64,000 bases of DNA from Ulvibacterium sp965228935 (GCF_965228935.1 NZ_OZ245846.1:4650001-4714000), one strand, 5' to 3'; shown: positions 18,473 through 27,241, numbered from the stretch's first letter. Translations and numbers: made by a program. Notes: a model not told the origin generated them from the letters alone.

Positions 18473-19123
18473 ATGTACACCCTCCTTCACCCTACTTACT
18501 TTCCGAATATAGCTACCTTTTCGGTTATCATAAGGGACAAGGTTATCTGGGAAATCGAAGATAACTATCAAAAACAAACCTACCGTAATCGTTGTTATAT
18601 TTCCAACGATCAGGGAAAACACATGCTTACAATTCCAATAAAGCATGTGGACGGTAAAGAGGGACGGCAAAAATATAAGGAGGTTCAATTGGACAATTCG
18701 TATTCCTGGCAACGGCAACATTGGCGTACACTACAAACCGCTTATAGAACCTCGCCATTTTTTGAGTACTACGAAGATGATATTGCCCCATTGTTTGAAA
18801 AGAAACATTTTTTTTTGTTGGATTTCAACCTCAAGACTATCCAAACCATTTGTAACTGCCTCCAAATTGAAATGCCTTTGGAAAAGACCATGACTTATTG
18901 TAAAAGCATAGAGACTCAAAATCCAATACCTAAAACCTTAGACGCCCGCCATCTGGTCAATGCCAAAAAAGAAATTCAGTTCGTTCAAGAAGTATATACA
19001 CAGGTCTTTGGAAGCCGTCATGGATTTATAGAAAACCTAAGTGTGCTAGATCTTTTGTTCAATGAGGGGCCCCATACCGTTCCTTTTTTGGAAAATCAGA
19101 ACTTGGATTTCATCTATGCTTAG
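18473..19123 (+). CDS. WbqC-family protein
   Basis: Protein of the WbqC family, 216 residues, often found with glycan biosynthesis genes but of unclear biochemical function. The start is the ATG at 18473, giving the family-typical N-terminus MYTLLHPTYFPNIATF; a longer reading from 18251 would lie inside lepB. Further conserved features include the INDRYISND-like segment near residue 40 (here RNRCYISNDQGKH) and the WRTLQTAYRTSPFFEYY segment near residue 84. The last 8 nt overlap the next gene (ATGCTTAG). Confidence 0.8.
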   Translation: MYTLLHPTYFPNIATFSVIIRDKVIWEIEDNYQKQTYRNRCYISNDQGKHMLTIPIKHVDGKEGRQKYKEVQLDNSYSWQRQHWRTLQTAYRTSPFFEYYEDDIAPLFEKKHFFLLDFNLKTIQTICNCLQIEMPLEKTMTYCKSIETQNPIPKTLDARHLVNAKKEIQFVQEVYTQVFGSRHGFIENLSVLDLLFNEGPHTVPFLENQNLDFIYA

Positions 19124-19439
19124 GTTTGTCTCACATTATGGAATTCATTTTTTAGTTCCCATTGCCGTGGGCCTACTTTTTTATAAAACGAAGAAATGGC
19201 ACATAATTCTGATTCTTTGGGCAGGAATCCTCATAGATATTGACCATGTATGGGCAAATCCCATTTTTGATCCGAATCGATGTAGTATTAATTTCCATCC
19301 CTTGCATAGCTATTGGGCAATCGCGGCATATTTCATACTACTATTTTTTGAAAAGGTCAGAATTTTTGGAATCGCAGCATTAATACATATGTTGGCGGAT
19401 GCAACGGACTGTCTATTTCTCGCTGTTCAATCGGAATGA
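19116..19439 (+). CDS. DUF6122 small membrane protein
   Basis: Integral membrane protein of 107 residues and unknown function. It has about four hydrophobic segments and a conserved DIDHVWANPIFDPNRCSIN loop with Asp, His and Cys residues, followed by FHPLHSYW and a C-terminal HMLADATDC segment. The His/Asp pattern is reminiscent of membrane metal-dependent hydrolases, but this is only a suggestion. The ATG at 19116 overlaps the WbqC stop by 8 nt. Its 3' end overlaps the convergent hydrolase gene by 27 bp, so the two tails share DNA. Confidence 0.65.
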   Translation: MLRFVSHYGIHFLVPIAVGLLFYKTKKWHIILILWAGILIDIDHVWANPIFDPNRCSINFHPLHSYWAIAAYFILLFFEKVRIFGIAALIHMLADATDCLFLAVQSE

Positions 19440-20447
19440 GGCCATTACGGGTAGATGATCGGAAAGCCGTACATCATAATTTTTGTGTGCGGTTACATCA
19501 AAACTTGGATCGACCAGGATAAAATCAATTCGAAAGGGAAGGAACCTTAAATTATAGGTACTACCCAATCCAAAGCCTTTTTCCTGGAAGGTATCTTTAA
19601 AATCGCCCTTCAGTGTGTGGTATATACGTGAGAATTGTGTGTTATTGAAATCGCCAGAAATAATTTTTCTATGTTTTACATCCTTAAAATGGTCCACCAA
19701 TATCTTGGCTTGATCCTCTTGCTTTGCAAGTGCCTTACCCAACCTTTTATATAGCCGTTGTGGCTCTTCCCTTTTTACGGAACCTAAACGAAAACTCAAT
19801 GACTGTAAATGCACATTATATACACGCAATGTATCTGACGATATGACTATATCGGCGTAGATGGCATTGTTCCGACTTTCGGGAAAATCCAATGACCCCT
19901 TGGCAATGATCGGATATTTTGAAAAGATAGCTTGGTACACACGTCCTTCTTCATCCTTAATGTCGAAGTTGACATAGCGATAGGTATATTTTTTCAGGGC
20001 ACCATAGTCTATATGTGCAAACTCCTGCAAATTGATGATGTCGGCATCCTGCTTTAGAAGAAAGTCTAAGATTTCATCGCCAAATATTTTATCATTGCCC
20101 CATTGCAAACCAGTAAAGCTGTGGACATTAAAAGTCAAAATGCTAATATCCCGACCATCAATTGTAGAATTCGAATCAAAAAGTTTGAGGAAGGTACCAA
20201 ATATAAAATATCCTGGAATAAGAATAACCGTTGACAATAGGAATATTCTATTTTTCAGAATTACCCAGTAAACCAAAAATAAAATATTGATACCCACAAG
20301 AAATGGAACCAATAGGTTTAAGAACGATATCAAGGAAAGTCTTCCTAAAAGGTTGAAGTAATCAATATAAACAAGAAGTAGAGCCAATGCAAAGATTACA
20401 TTAAAAGCAAAAACTAATTTATTGAAGAAAGATAAGCGCTTGACCAA
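19413..20447 (-). CDS. Endonuclease/exonuclease/phosphatase family membrane-anchored hydrolase
   Basis: EEP-superfamily hydrolase anchored by three N-terminal hydrophobic segments (roughly residues 10-90). The catalytic domain has the early ISILTFNVHSF strand, NLQEF with the metal-binding Glu, a YNVHLQS segment, SGDFNN and the terminal LSDHLPVMA with the catalytic His. Substrate is unknown; relatives cleave nucleic acids, inositol phosphates or lipids. The start is taken as TTG at 20447, one base after the rhomboid stop, which gives an N-terminus (VKRLSFFNK) that looks like the flavobacterial family. The ATG at 20507 would overlap the rhomboid gene by 59 nt. This is the last gene of the mutL-rhomboid operon. 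Confidence 0.82.
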   Translation of the reverse strand: MVKRLSFFNKLVFAFNVIFALALLLVYIDYFNLLGRLSLISFLNLLVPFLVGINILFLVYWVILKNRIFLLSTVILIPGYFIFGTFLKLFDSNSTIDGRDISILTFNVHSFTGLQWGNDKIFGDEILDFLLKQDADIINLQEFAHIDYGALKKYTYRYVNFDIKDEEGRVYQAIFSKYPIIAKGSLDFPESRNNAIYADIVISSDTLRVYNVHLQSLSFRLGSVKREEPQRLYKRLGKALAKQEDQAKILVDHFKDVKHRKIISGDFNNTQFSRIYHTLKGDFKDTFQEKGFGLGSTYNLRFLPFRIDFILVDPSFDVTAHKNYDVRLSDHLPVMASFRLNSEK

Positions 20448-20448
20448 A

Positions 20449-21324
20449 TTAGTCTTCTTTACCGGCTTTGAACAAAAAATCCTTTTCGGCCTTGGACAGG
20501 CTTTCATATCCTGATTTACTTATTTTATCCAAAATAGCGTCTATTTTACGTTGATGTGCCTCCTTGCCATATTCCTTTTTTGATTTTTCCGTCGCTTTTG
20601 TCTTTTTATAAACCGTTTTCAAAGGTGCCTTCTTCTCTTTTTTCTTAAAAAGATTGGCTATACCATCCATAAACTTTGAAAAACCTTCTCCAATATCCCT
20701 GCCATTTAACAATTGCCTTGCATACACATAACCCAACAACGCACCTCCCAAGTGTGCCAAATGCCCTCCTGCATTACCGGTATATGGCATTTGTACAAGA
20801 TCCATAACGACCACAAAGACACCGATGTACCAGAGTTTAATATTGAAGAAAATAAGTCGAACTTCTTGATTTGGAATATAGGCGCAAATAAATATCAATA
20901 CGGCACGTACCCCGGCCGAAGCACCTATAAGCACGGCATTTACGCCAAAGAAAGCGGGAAAGAGGTTATAGCTCAACAAAAAAAACAATCCGCCCAAAAT
21001 TACCCCTAACAAATAGACATTCAAAAATCGTTTTCCGTCAAAAAGATTCAAGAATATGCGGCCCGCAAAATATAACACCAACATATTCCAAAAAATATGT
21101 CCCAATCCTCCGTGGAAAAAGGAATAAGTAATGATGGACCAAGGCTGGGAAAGGAAGTCGAAAAAATCCTTGGGAAGCTGAAACCATTGTACAATGCTAT
21201 TCTTATGTAGTCCAAGCAAAAATGGAAACAACCCGTTTATGATAAATACAACGACATTGATGGCAATCAGCTTCTCCGCCACATTAAGCCTTGCATATTG
21301 ATATTTTAAATCTCCCCTATTCAT
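20449..21324 (-). CDS. Rhomboid family intramembrane serine protease (first of two)
   Basis: Polytopic intramembrane protease. The 291 residues include a six-helix rhomboid core with the catalytic Ser in the GASAGV motif and the His in the GGHLAHLGGALLG motif of the last core helix; the conserved FFHGGLGHIFWN loop lies near residue 70. After the core comes a lysine-rich, probably cytosolic tail of about 85 residues not seen in the second rhomboid. It sits 1 nt downstream of the other rhomboid gene and just upstream of the EEP hydrolase. Substrates are unknown. Confidence 0.88.
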   Translation of the reverse strand: MNRGDLKYQYARLNVAEKLIAINVVVFIINGLFPFLLGLHKNSIVQWFQLPKDFFDFLSQPWSIITYSFFHGGLGHIFWNMLVLYFAGRIFLNLFDGKRFLNVYLLGVILGGLFFLLSYNLFPAFFGVNAVLIGASAGVRAVLIFICAYIPNQEVRLIFFNIKLWYIGVFVVVMDLVQMPYTGNAGGHLAHLGGALLGYVYARQLLNGRDIGEGFSKFMDGIANLFKKKEKKAPLKTVYKKTKATEKSKKEYGKEAHQRKIDAILDKISKSGYESLSKAEKDFLFKAGKED

Positions 21325-21325
21325 T

Positions 21326-22069
21326 CTAATCCCAGCGATTTTTGTTGAACTGGTTTTTTTTCCAATACCACATCATAATAAATCCGAACAACGCTCCACC
21401 AATATGGGCAAAATGTGCTATGCCCTGACCAAAAATGGATACCCCGGTAACTCCTGAAAAAAGATCCATTGCAATTAGTACCGGAATAAAGAATTTAGCT
21501 TTTATCGGAATGGGCAAGAATATGATGAAAAGCTCACTATTGGGATAAGACATACCAAAGGCTACCAAAATACCATAAATAGCTCCGGAAGCACCGACCG
21601 CGGGAGTATTATAGGCTGAAAGGAAGTTATCTATGGTACTTTTTGAAGCCAAATTATACCAATCCGGGCTATATTTTCCTTCAGAAACAATATCAATAAT
21701 TTGACTTTTTGATATACCCGAATTGACAATGGCATCAATTCCTTCATTGAAGTAATAATAGTTAACGCCCGTATGTATCAATGCAGCGCCCAATCCGGCG
21801 GAAAAATAGAAAAACAAAAATTTATTACGGCCCCACATGCGCTCCAAGGGTGTTCCAAAAGCCCATAAAGCGTACATATTAAAAGCAATATGCATAAAAC
21901 CGCCGTGCATGAACATATGCGAAACAACTTGCCAAAACCCAAAATTTTCATTTTTTGGGAACCATAATGAAAACCATTGATACATCTGGTCTCCATAAAT
22001 AGCTGTTGCTACAAAAAATAAAATATTGATTATAAGCAGGTGCTTAATAGCTTCGGTCAATCTTCCCAT
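21326..22069 (-). CDS. Rhomboid family intramembrane serine protease (second of two)
   Basis: Rhomboid protease, 247 residues, with the catalytic Ser in AVGASGAIYG, the His in IAHFAHIGGALFGF and the VVSHMFMHGGFMHIAFNM loop after TM1. An insertion of roughly 60 residues between core helices 3 and 4 (the region around KSTIDNFLSAYNTP) is an extracytoplasmic loop seen in Bacteroidota relatives. It starts immediately after the mutL stop (22070) and is followed 1 nt later by the other rhomboid gene. The two are only distantly similar outside the motifs, so an old duplication is more likely than a recent one. Confidence 0.88.
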   Translation of the reverse strand: MGRLTEAIKHLLIINILFFVATAIYGDQMYQWFSLWFPKNENFGFWQVVSHMFMHGGFMHIAFNMYALWAFGTPLERMWGRNKFLFFYFSAGLGAALIHTGVNYYYFNEGIDAIVNSGISKSQIIDIVSEGKYSPDWYNLASKSTIDNFLSAYNTPAVGASGAIYGILVAFGMSYPNSELFIIFLPIPIKAKFFIPVLIAMDLFSGVTGVSIFGQGIAHFAHIGGALFGFIMMWYWKKNQFNKNRWD

Positions 22070-23929
22070 TTATATGAATTTTTTTTCGATATCCTGTTCA
22101 GTAAGCATAATGTATATTGGCTTGTTGAAAGGACTTACCCTGGATTCCTTACAGGCGAATAAATCATTGACCAAGGCCAATTGGGAGCTGCACTCCAGAA
22201 CCTCCCCCGTTTTTACCGACAATGATTTAGACAAGGTTTTTGATAGAATATCGGCCTGTGAAAAGCTTTCGCCAGCAATCTCCTGCCTGTAATCCGAAAT
22301 CAATTGATCTAGTACCGTACCCACTTCGTTTTCGGGGATTAAGAGCGGTACCCCTGTAATTTTCAAGGATTCCTCGTCCAAAGTTTCAAAAACAAAACCA
22401 ATATGGGTAAGATCCTTTCTTATTTCTTCCAGAATGGCCCTATCCGATTTTGTGAACGATAGCGTCAACGGAAATAAGAGTTGCTGACTCACCGATTGTT
22501 TTACCGTCATGTTCCGCAATAGTTTTTCATAAAGTACGCGTTGGTGGGCCCTATTTTGGTCAATGACCACCATTCCGGATTTAATGGAAGTCACAATATA
22601 CTTTCGCCGAAGTTGAAATGTGGTCGCAACGGAATGCGCTACATCCAATTGATCTTCAAAAACCGAACCCGTAATGGTATCCGACTCCAGATGTACACTA
22701 CTAAAACTTGTATCGTCCCCCACTGATTGATCCATCCCGACATACATACTCTCCCATTGCCCACGGGTTTTTCGCACCGCACTGTGTCCTTGTTTGGTGA
22801 AAGACGATCTCCCTGAAGTTTCCAAAAAAGGGTTGAATTGGGCATCTACGCTAACTTGCGGTTGTTTTGCTTCCTTGTTCTTATAGGCATAGGGAGTGTC
22901 CAAATTCTGATCGTGTTCAAAATCCAGGGCTGGAACTATATTGAACTGCCCCAAACTATGCTTTACGGTAGACCTCAAAATTGCATATAACGTATGTTCA
23001 TCATCAAATTTGACTTCGGTCTTGGTAGGGTGGATATTTATGTCTATAGAGGAAGGATCTACTTCCAAATACAAAAAATACCCGGGGTAAGTATCCGTTT
23101 TTATAAGTCCTTCAAAAGCTGAAACAACGGCATGATTCAGGTATGGGCTCTTGATAAATCTATGGTTTACGAAAAAAAACTGTTCACCCCTGCTCTTTTT
23201 TGCAAATTCCGGCTTGTGTATAAATCCTTGGATTTTTATTACGTTGGTCTCCTCTTTAACTGGCACCAATTTTGCATTGGCCCTGGTTCCAAAAATATGA
23301 ACAATCCGTTGGCGATAGTTGCTTTTGGGCAAATTGAAGAGCTCGCTTCCATTACTGTAAAAGTGAAAGGTTATATTGGGATGTGCCAAGACTACCCTGT
23401 GAAATTCGTCCGTAATATGCCGAAGCTCCACTTGATTCGACTTTAAAAAATTACGGCGCGCGGGGATATTAAAAAACAAATTCTTTACGGACAATGAAGT
23501 GCCCTTGGGGGTTACGCAGACCTCTTGGGATACCACCTCGCTTCCTTCTATCTTCAATTGGGTTCCTACTTCTTCCTCTTCAGGGCGAGTCTGCATTTCT
23601 ACGTGGGCTATGGCAGCTATGGACGCCAAAGCCTCACCGCGGAAACCCTTGGTGTGCAAATTAAAAAGATCTTCCGCTTTTTGGATTTTGGACGTGGCAT
23701 GCCTTTCAAAACTCAAGCGTGCATCGGTAGTACTCATACCTATACCGTCGTCCACGACTTGGATAAGGCTTTTGCCCCCATCCTTTACAATAAGCTTTAT
23801 GGTATTGGACTGGGCATCAATAGCGTTCTCCAATAGTTCCTTTACTACGGAAGCGGGACGTTGTACAACTTCACCTGCAGCAATCTGGTTGGCCACATGG
23901 TCGGGCAATAGTTTAATGATATCCGCCAT
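22070..23929 (-). CDS. mutL: DNA mismatch repair protein MutL
   Basis: GHKL ATPase coordinating mismatch repair. The 619 residues show an N-terminal ATPase with IAAGEVVQRPASVVKELLENAIDA (motif I, here two runs: IAAGEVVQRP and KELLENAIDA), DDGIGM near residue 61 and TKGFRGEAL near 93, then a variable linker and a C-terminal dimerization domain. The usual endonuclease motif DQHA(X)2E(X)4E is altered to DQNRAHQRVLYE (residues 457-468), and the C-terminal CPHGRP-like metal motif reads SPFNKP, so nuclease activity is probably lost. The start overlaps the upstream gene's stop by one base. The two rhomboid genes follow directly. Confidence 0.93.
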   Translation of the reverse strand: MADIIKLLPDHVANQIAAGEVVQRPASVVKELLENAIDAQSNTIKLIVKDGGKSLIQVVDDGIGMSTTDARLSFERHATSKIQKAEDLFNLHTKGFRGEALASIAAIAHVEMQTRPEEEEVGTQLKIEGSEVVSQEVCVTPKGTSLSVKNLFFNIPARRNFLKSNQVELRHITDEFHRVVLAHPNITFHFYSNGSELFNLPKSNYRQRIVHIFGTRANAKLVPVKEETNVIKIQGFIHKPEFAKKSRGEQFFFVNHRFIKSPYLNHAVVSAFEGLIKTDTYPGYFLYLEVDPSSIDINIHPTKTEVKFDDEHTLYAILRSTVKHSLGQFNIVPALDFEHDQNLDTPYAYKNKEAKQPQVSVDAQFNPFLETSGRSSFTKQGHSAVRKTRGQWESMYVGMDQSVGDDTSFSSVHLESDTITGSVFEDQLDVAHSVATTFQLRRKYIVTSIKSGMVVIDQNRAHQRVLYEKLLRNMTVKQSVSQQLLFPLTLSFTKSDRAILEEIRKDLTHIGFVFETLDEESLKITGVPLLIPENEVGTVLDQLISDYRQEIAGESFSQADILSKTLSKSLSVKTGEVLECSSQLALVNDLFACKESRVSPFNKPIYIMLTEQDIEKKFI

Positions 23930-24228
23930 TATCGCCCAAAGAATATAGAAAGATCAAAATCTATGATGTATAGAAAAATAAGGACCAATACGGCAATGAT
24001 AATAGCCATTCGGGTTTTGATATGGCGGTCACCGGATCTTTGCATATCCTCCTTCACACTCCGGAATTTGCCCTTTAACCCCCTGGGTGTGTTAACTGTA
24101 GTTCGGTACTTGTCAAAACGATTTTCCAGTTTAAAGGGACTCCCCTCCCCCTTATCATCATAGTAACGAGGTTGGTAGCCGAACTCCTTGTTCTTGCGCA
24201 ATTTCGTGAATTTGCCAATAAAACCCAT
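23929..24228 (-). CDS. Small C-terminally anchored membrane protein upstream of mutL
   Basis: A 99-residue protein with a charged N-terminal part (FTKLRKNKEFGYQPRYYDD) and a single hydrophobic helix near the C-terminus (about residues 74-93). Homologues near ribH in flavobacteria are sometimes named riboflavin synthase subunit beta, but nothing in the sequence resembles lumazine or riboflavin synthase, so that label should not be used for function. The ATG at 24228 is chosen because an upstream TTG (24237) lies inside the -7 promoter box. It begins the mutL-rhomboid-hydrolase operon and overlaps mutL by one base. Function unknown. Confidence 0.7.
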   Translation of the reverse strand: MGFIGKFTKLRKNKEFGYQPRYYDDKGEGSPFKLENRFDKYRTTVNTPRGLKGKFRSVKEDMQRSGDRHIKTRMAIIIAVLVLIFLYIIDFDLSIFFGR

Positions 24229-24234
24229 GGTTTT

Positions 24235-24242
24235 CAAAGTTA
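24235..24242 (-). promoter_or_regulatory. -7 box of the mutL operon
   Basis: Minus-strand TAACTTTG matches TAnnTTTG, with only six bases between its final G and the ATG at 24228, so the mRNA should begin at or within a couple of bases of the start codon. No clear -33 element at the expected distance. Confidence 0.4.
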
Positions 24243-24359
24243 CTTAAAATCAAAAAATATGCCGTAAAGGGATTCCCAAAATTTGTTAACAGACCTCAAG
24301 GGCGTCAGGATCGGAAAAAGCGAATCTAAATTTGAAAATCAATGGTGCCCCAAAGAGAT

Positions 24360-24845
24360 TTAATTCTTTCCCAAAGTTGCCATTTTTATGGCGGCTATAG
24401 CGGCTTCGGTACCTTTATTGCCATGTTTACCTCCACTGCGTTCCCGGGCCTGTTGCAAATTATCATCGGTAAGAACACAGAAAATGACGGGAATCGCTAA
24501 TTGTAAGTTTAAGTCTTTTATACCCTGTGCAGCGGCACTACAAACAAAGTCAAAGTGTTTGGTCTCTCCCCTAATTACGCTACCAATAGCAATAATGGCA
24601 TCCAACTCCCTTTCCTTGGCCATTTTTTTACAACCAAAGATCAATTCAAAACTACCCGGAACGTTCCATCTCGTTACCTTTTCGGAAAGGGCGCCACAAT
24701 CTAATAAAGCGTCCATAGCCCCTCTAAAAAGTCCTTCGGTAATCTCGGAATTCCATTCGGAGACAACAATTCCAAACCTGAGGCCCTTGGCGTTTGGAAT
24801 GGTTTCTTTTTGATAAACGGATAAGTTCTTATTTGCAGTGGCCAT
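24360..24845 (-). CDS. ribH: 6,7-dimethyl-8-ribityllumazine synthase
   Basis: Catalyses the penultimate step of riboflavin synthesis, condensing the dihydroxybutanone phosphate and ribitylamino-uracil precursors. The 161 residues match RibH: a GIVVSEWNSEIT segment near residue 25, a VPGSFELIFGCKKM segment near 63, an AIGSVIRGETKHFDFVC segment near 86 including the active-site His, and a FCVLTDDNLQQARERSG segment near 122. The ATG overlaps the upstream TPR gene's stop by one base (TAATG). No other riboflavin genes are in the window. Confidence 0.96.
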   Translation of the reverse strand: MATANKNLSVYQKETIPNAKGLRFGIVVSEWNSEITEGLFRGAMDALLDCGALSEKVTRWNVPGSFELIFGCKKMAKERELDAIIAIGSVIRGETKHFDFVCSAAAQGIKDLNLQLAIPVIFCVLTDDNLQQARERSGGKHGNKGTEAAIAAIKMATLGKN

Positions 24846-25612
24846 TACTCTCCACTTTTGGCCATTCCGATAAATGCATCTATGGATTTGGCTTCATCGG
24901 AATTTGAAAATTCCTTTTTTATACGTTCAAAATATTGAAGCGCTTTCTCATTTTGGCCCAACTCCATTGCCGTAACACCGGACTTGAACAGAAATTTTGG
25001 CGTAGTGTAATCATTGGTACTATGGGTTAACGCCTTTTCGTAATATCCCAGGGCCTCCTCCGGCTGTCCCAATTGCATGAATGCGTCGCCTAGGCCACCT
25101 TTTGCCAGGGCGCCCAAAATATCGTCATCCGACTTAAACTCTTCCAGATAATCAATGGCCTCTTGATATTTTTGAGTATTCAAATAGGCCATCCCGGCCG
25201 AGTAATTGGCCAAATTGGCCGCTTTTGTTCCTGGGTATTCATCAACGATATCCAAAAAACCATATTTCCCTTCTGCACCGTTCAATGCCAAATTATATAG
25301 GGAATCCTTGGCGGTTTCGCTGTTAAGGGCCTGATCAAAGTACTGCTGTGGGTAGTACATTTCATTGGCGGCACTGGCCTCCTTGGGTTTTTGTACAAAC
25401 TGCATATAAGCTAGATAACCCAAAACCCCTACGGCAACAACCCCGATAATACCCAAAATATAGTTCTGATTCTTGGAGACCCATGCCTCGGTCCTTGAGG
25501 CACCTTGATCCAAGGTGCTAAAAACCTCGGCCGTTGTACTTTCTTGGGTATCGAATTGTTTCTCTTCCGCCTTGTTTTTGGGTTTAAAACCCCGCCTCTT
25601 GTATGTAGCCAT
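24845..25612 (-). CDS. TPR-repeat inner-membrane protein (YfgM-like)
   Basis: A 255-residue protein with a basic cytoplasmic N-terminus, one transmembrane helix (about residues 51-70) and a periplasmic region of tetratricopeptide-like helical repeats (about 115-250). The architecture resembles YfgM/ancillary SecYEG translocon proteins, which suggests a role in envelope protein folding. ATG 25612 is used; the longer reading from a TTG at 25636 begins inside the -7 promoter box and would not be transcribed. The gene is translationally coupled to ribH. Confidence 0.8.
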   Translation of the reverse strand: MATYKRRGFKPKNKAEEKQFDTQESTTAEVFSTLDQGASRTEAWVSKNQNYILGIIGVVAVGVLGYLAYMQFVQKPKEASAANEMYYPQQYFDQALNSETAKDSLYNLALNGAEGKYGFLDIVDEYPGTKAANLANYSAGMAYLNTQKYQEAIDYLEEFKSDDDILGALAKGGLGDAFMQLGQPEEALGYYEKALTHSTNDYTTPKFLFKSGVTAMELGQNEKALQYFERIKKEFSNSDEAKSIDAFIGMAKSGE

Positions 25613-25633
25613 CCCTCTTTTTAATTGGTCGCG

Positions 25634-25641
25634 CAAAAATA
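25634..25641 (-). promoter_or_regulatory. -7 box of the TPR-ribH operon
   Basis: Minus-strand TATTTTTG matches TAnnTTTG. Expected transcription start is near 25629, giving a leader of about 17 nt to the ATG at 25612 and excluding the upstream TTG codon as a start. Confidence 0.4.
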
Positions 25642-25740
25642 AAGTTTTTATTGAAATCCTGAGGGGTATTTATTCGTTAATTTTCGATATTTTGCAGGTT
25701 CCCTAATGTTCGGGACCAAAAATATCCTGGAGTTTTTGAT

Positions 25741-26820
25741 ATGTTTTTGAAAAAGTTATCGCTAATCAACTATAAAAACTTTGAATCCCAAAATTTCGAA
25801 TTCGACACTAAGATCAATTGTTTCGTTGGTAGCAATGGGGTGGGAAAGACCAATATGCTGGACGCAGTTTATCACCTATCTTTTGGAAAAAGCTACTTCA
25901 ATCCAATAGCCACTCAAAACATACGACATTCAGAGGATTTTTTTGTCCTCGATGGAGAGTTTGAAAAAAATCAAAGAGCGGAAAAAATCGTCTGTAGCTT
26001 TAAAAGGGGAACCAAAAAAATCATAAAACGCAACGGTAAAATCTATGACCGCCTATCCGATCATATTGGCCTATTGCCCCTGGTCATGATATCCCCGGCA
26101 GATAGGGACCTTATACTTGAGGGCAGCGATATGCGCAGGAAATTCATGGACGGGGTTATTTCCCAATCCGATAAGGAATACCTACATCAACTTATAAAGT
26201 ACAACAAGGTTTTGTTGCAGCGAAATTCATTATTGAAATATTTTGCCGCCAATCGGGCTTTTGATCCGGGTACACTTCAAATCTATAATGAACAACTGCA
26301 GGCCTTAGGTGCCGGAATTTTTGAAAAACGACAGGCCTTTATGGAGATGTTCATCCCGATATTTCAAGAGCAATACAAAGAGATTTCCGGAGGTATGGAA
26401 ATGGTGAGCCTCACATATGAAAGCAGGCTACAAGAAAAAGATCTGTTGGAACTGCTGGAGGACAATCTAGAGCGGGACAGAATGTTGCAATACACCAGCG
26501 TAGGTATTCATAAGGACGATCTTGGTTTTAAAATTGCCGATTACCCGGTAAAGAAATTCGGAAGTCAGGGGCAGCAAAAGTCTTTTTTAATCGCTCTGAA
26601 GTTTGCACAGTTTCATTTTATAAAGGAGCAAGCAAAAACGACCCCAATTTTGTTATTGGACGATATTTTTGATAAACTGGATGAAACCCGGGTGGCCCAT
26701 ATCGTTGCTTTGGTAGACAATGAAAACTTTGGTCAGATATTCATAAGCGATACCCATGCCGAACGTACGGAGAAAGTTGTTAAAAAAATACATCAGACTT
26801 ATAAAATCTTTAAATTGTAG
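25741..26820 (+). CDS. recF: DNA replication and repair protein RecF
   Basis: SMC-like ATPase that helps load RecA at gaps. The 359 residues show the Walker A GSNGVGKTN (about residues 30-38), an ABC-type signature in FGSQGQQKSFLIALK near residue 277, and Walker B PILLLDDIFDKLDETR near residue 302. The length is typical. It is divergent from the TPR-ribH operon and followed one base after its stop by a lipoprotein gene and then the DUF721/DciA gene. This recF plus DUF721 neighbourhood is common in bacteria. Confidence 0.95.
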   Translation: MFLKKLSLINYKNFESQNFEFDTKINCFVGSNGVGKTNMLDAVYHLSFGKSYFNPIATQNIRHSEDFFVLDGEFEKNQRAEKIVCSFKRGTKKIIKRNGKIYDRLSDHIGLLPLVMISPADRDLILEGSDMRRKFMDGVISQSDKEYLHQLIKYNKVLLQRNSLLKYFAANRAFDPGTLQIYNEQLQALGAGIFEKRQAFMEMFIPIFQEQYKEISGGMEMVSLTYESRLQEKDLLELLEDNLERDRMLQYTSVGIHKDDLGFKIADYPVKKFGSQGQQKSFLIALKFAQFHFIKEQAKTTPILLLDDIFDKLDETRVAHIVALVDNENFGQIFISDTHAERTEKVVKKIHQTYKIFKL

Positions 26821-26821
26821 A

Positions 26822-27241
26822 ATGAGGGTAATCAATATCTTGGCTTGTGCCCTTTTTATTATTGGATGCTCGGAAGCATTGTCCAAAAAGGATTTGGACC
26901 AACTTAACGGTTACTGGGAAATTGCCAAGGTTTCCTTTAAGGATGGAAATACAAAGGAATATAAAGTGAGTACGAGTGTCGATTTCATCAAAATTGATAG
27001 TCTAAAAGGTTATAGGAAAAAGGTTCAGCCTAAATTTGATGGCACCTTTGATACCTCTAACGATGCCGAGTTTTTCACCATCCTGGAACAAAATGGGGAG
27101 TTCATCTTTCAGTACAAAAACAATTTGAGCGAATGGAAAGAGACCATTCTTGAAGTTTCCAAAGACAACTTTTCCGTATCCAACGAGACGGGGATAATAT
27201 ATGCGTATAAACGGTTTAATCCTATCAATGCAAAAGAGTAA
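26822..27241 (+). CDS. Small lipocalin-like lipoprotein
   Basis: A 139-residue protein with a lipoprotein signal peptide (ILACALFIIGC, Cys about residue 16), then LNGYWEIAKVSFKDGNTKEY, a start typical of small lipocalin-like beta-barrel proteins, and predominantly beta-type sequence. Probably anchored in the outer or inner membrane leaflet. The ATG at 26822 lies one base after the recF stop and gives the signal peptide directly; a longer reading from 26756 would sit in recF. The stop overlaps the next gene's ATG by one base. Function unknown. Confidence 0.7.
   Translation: MRVINILACALFIIGCSEALSKKDLDQLNGYWEIAKVSFKDGNTKEYKVSTSVDFIKIDSLKGYRKKVQPKFDGTFDTSNDAEFFTILEQNGEFIFQYKNNLSEWKETILEVSKDNFSVSNETGIIYAYKRFNPINAKE

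Noticed and set aside
23929..24228. Riboflavin synthase beta subunit label for the small protein upstream of mutL
   Set aside because: It has a charged part plus a C-terminal membrane helix and no lumazine or riboflavin synthase motif; the name probably arose from proximity to ribH.
25613..25636. TTG start extending the TPR protein by eight residues
   Set aside because: The TTG is part of the -7 box, so it would not be in the mRNA. The same reasoning was applied at 24237, 28035 and 33117.
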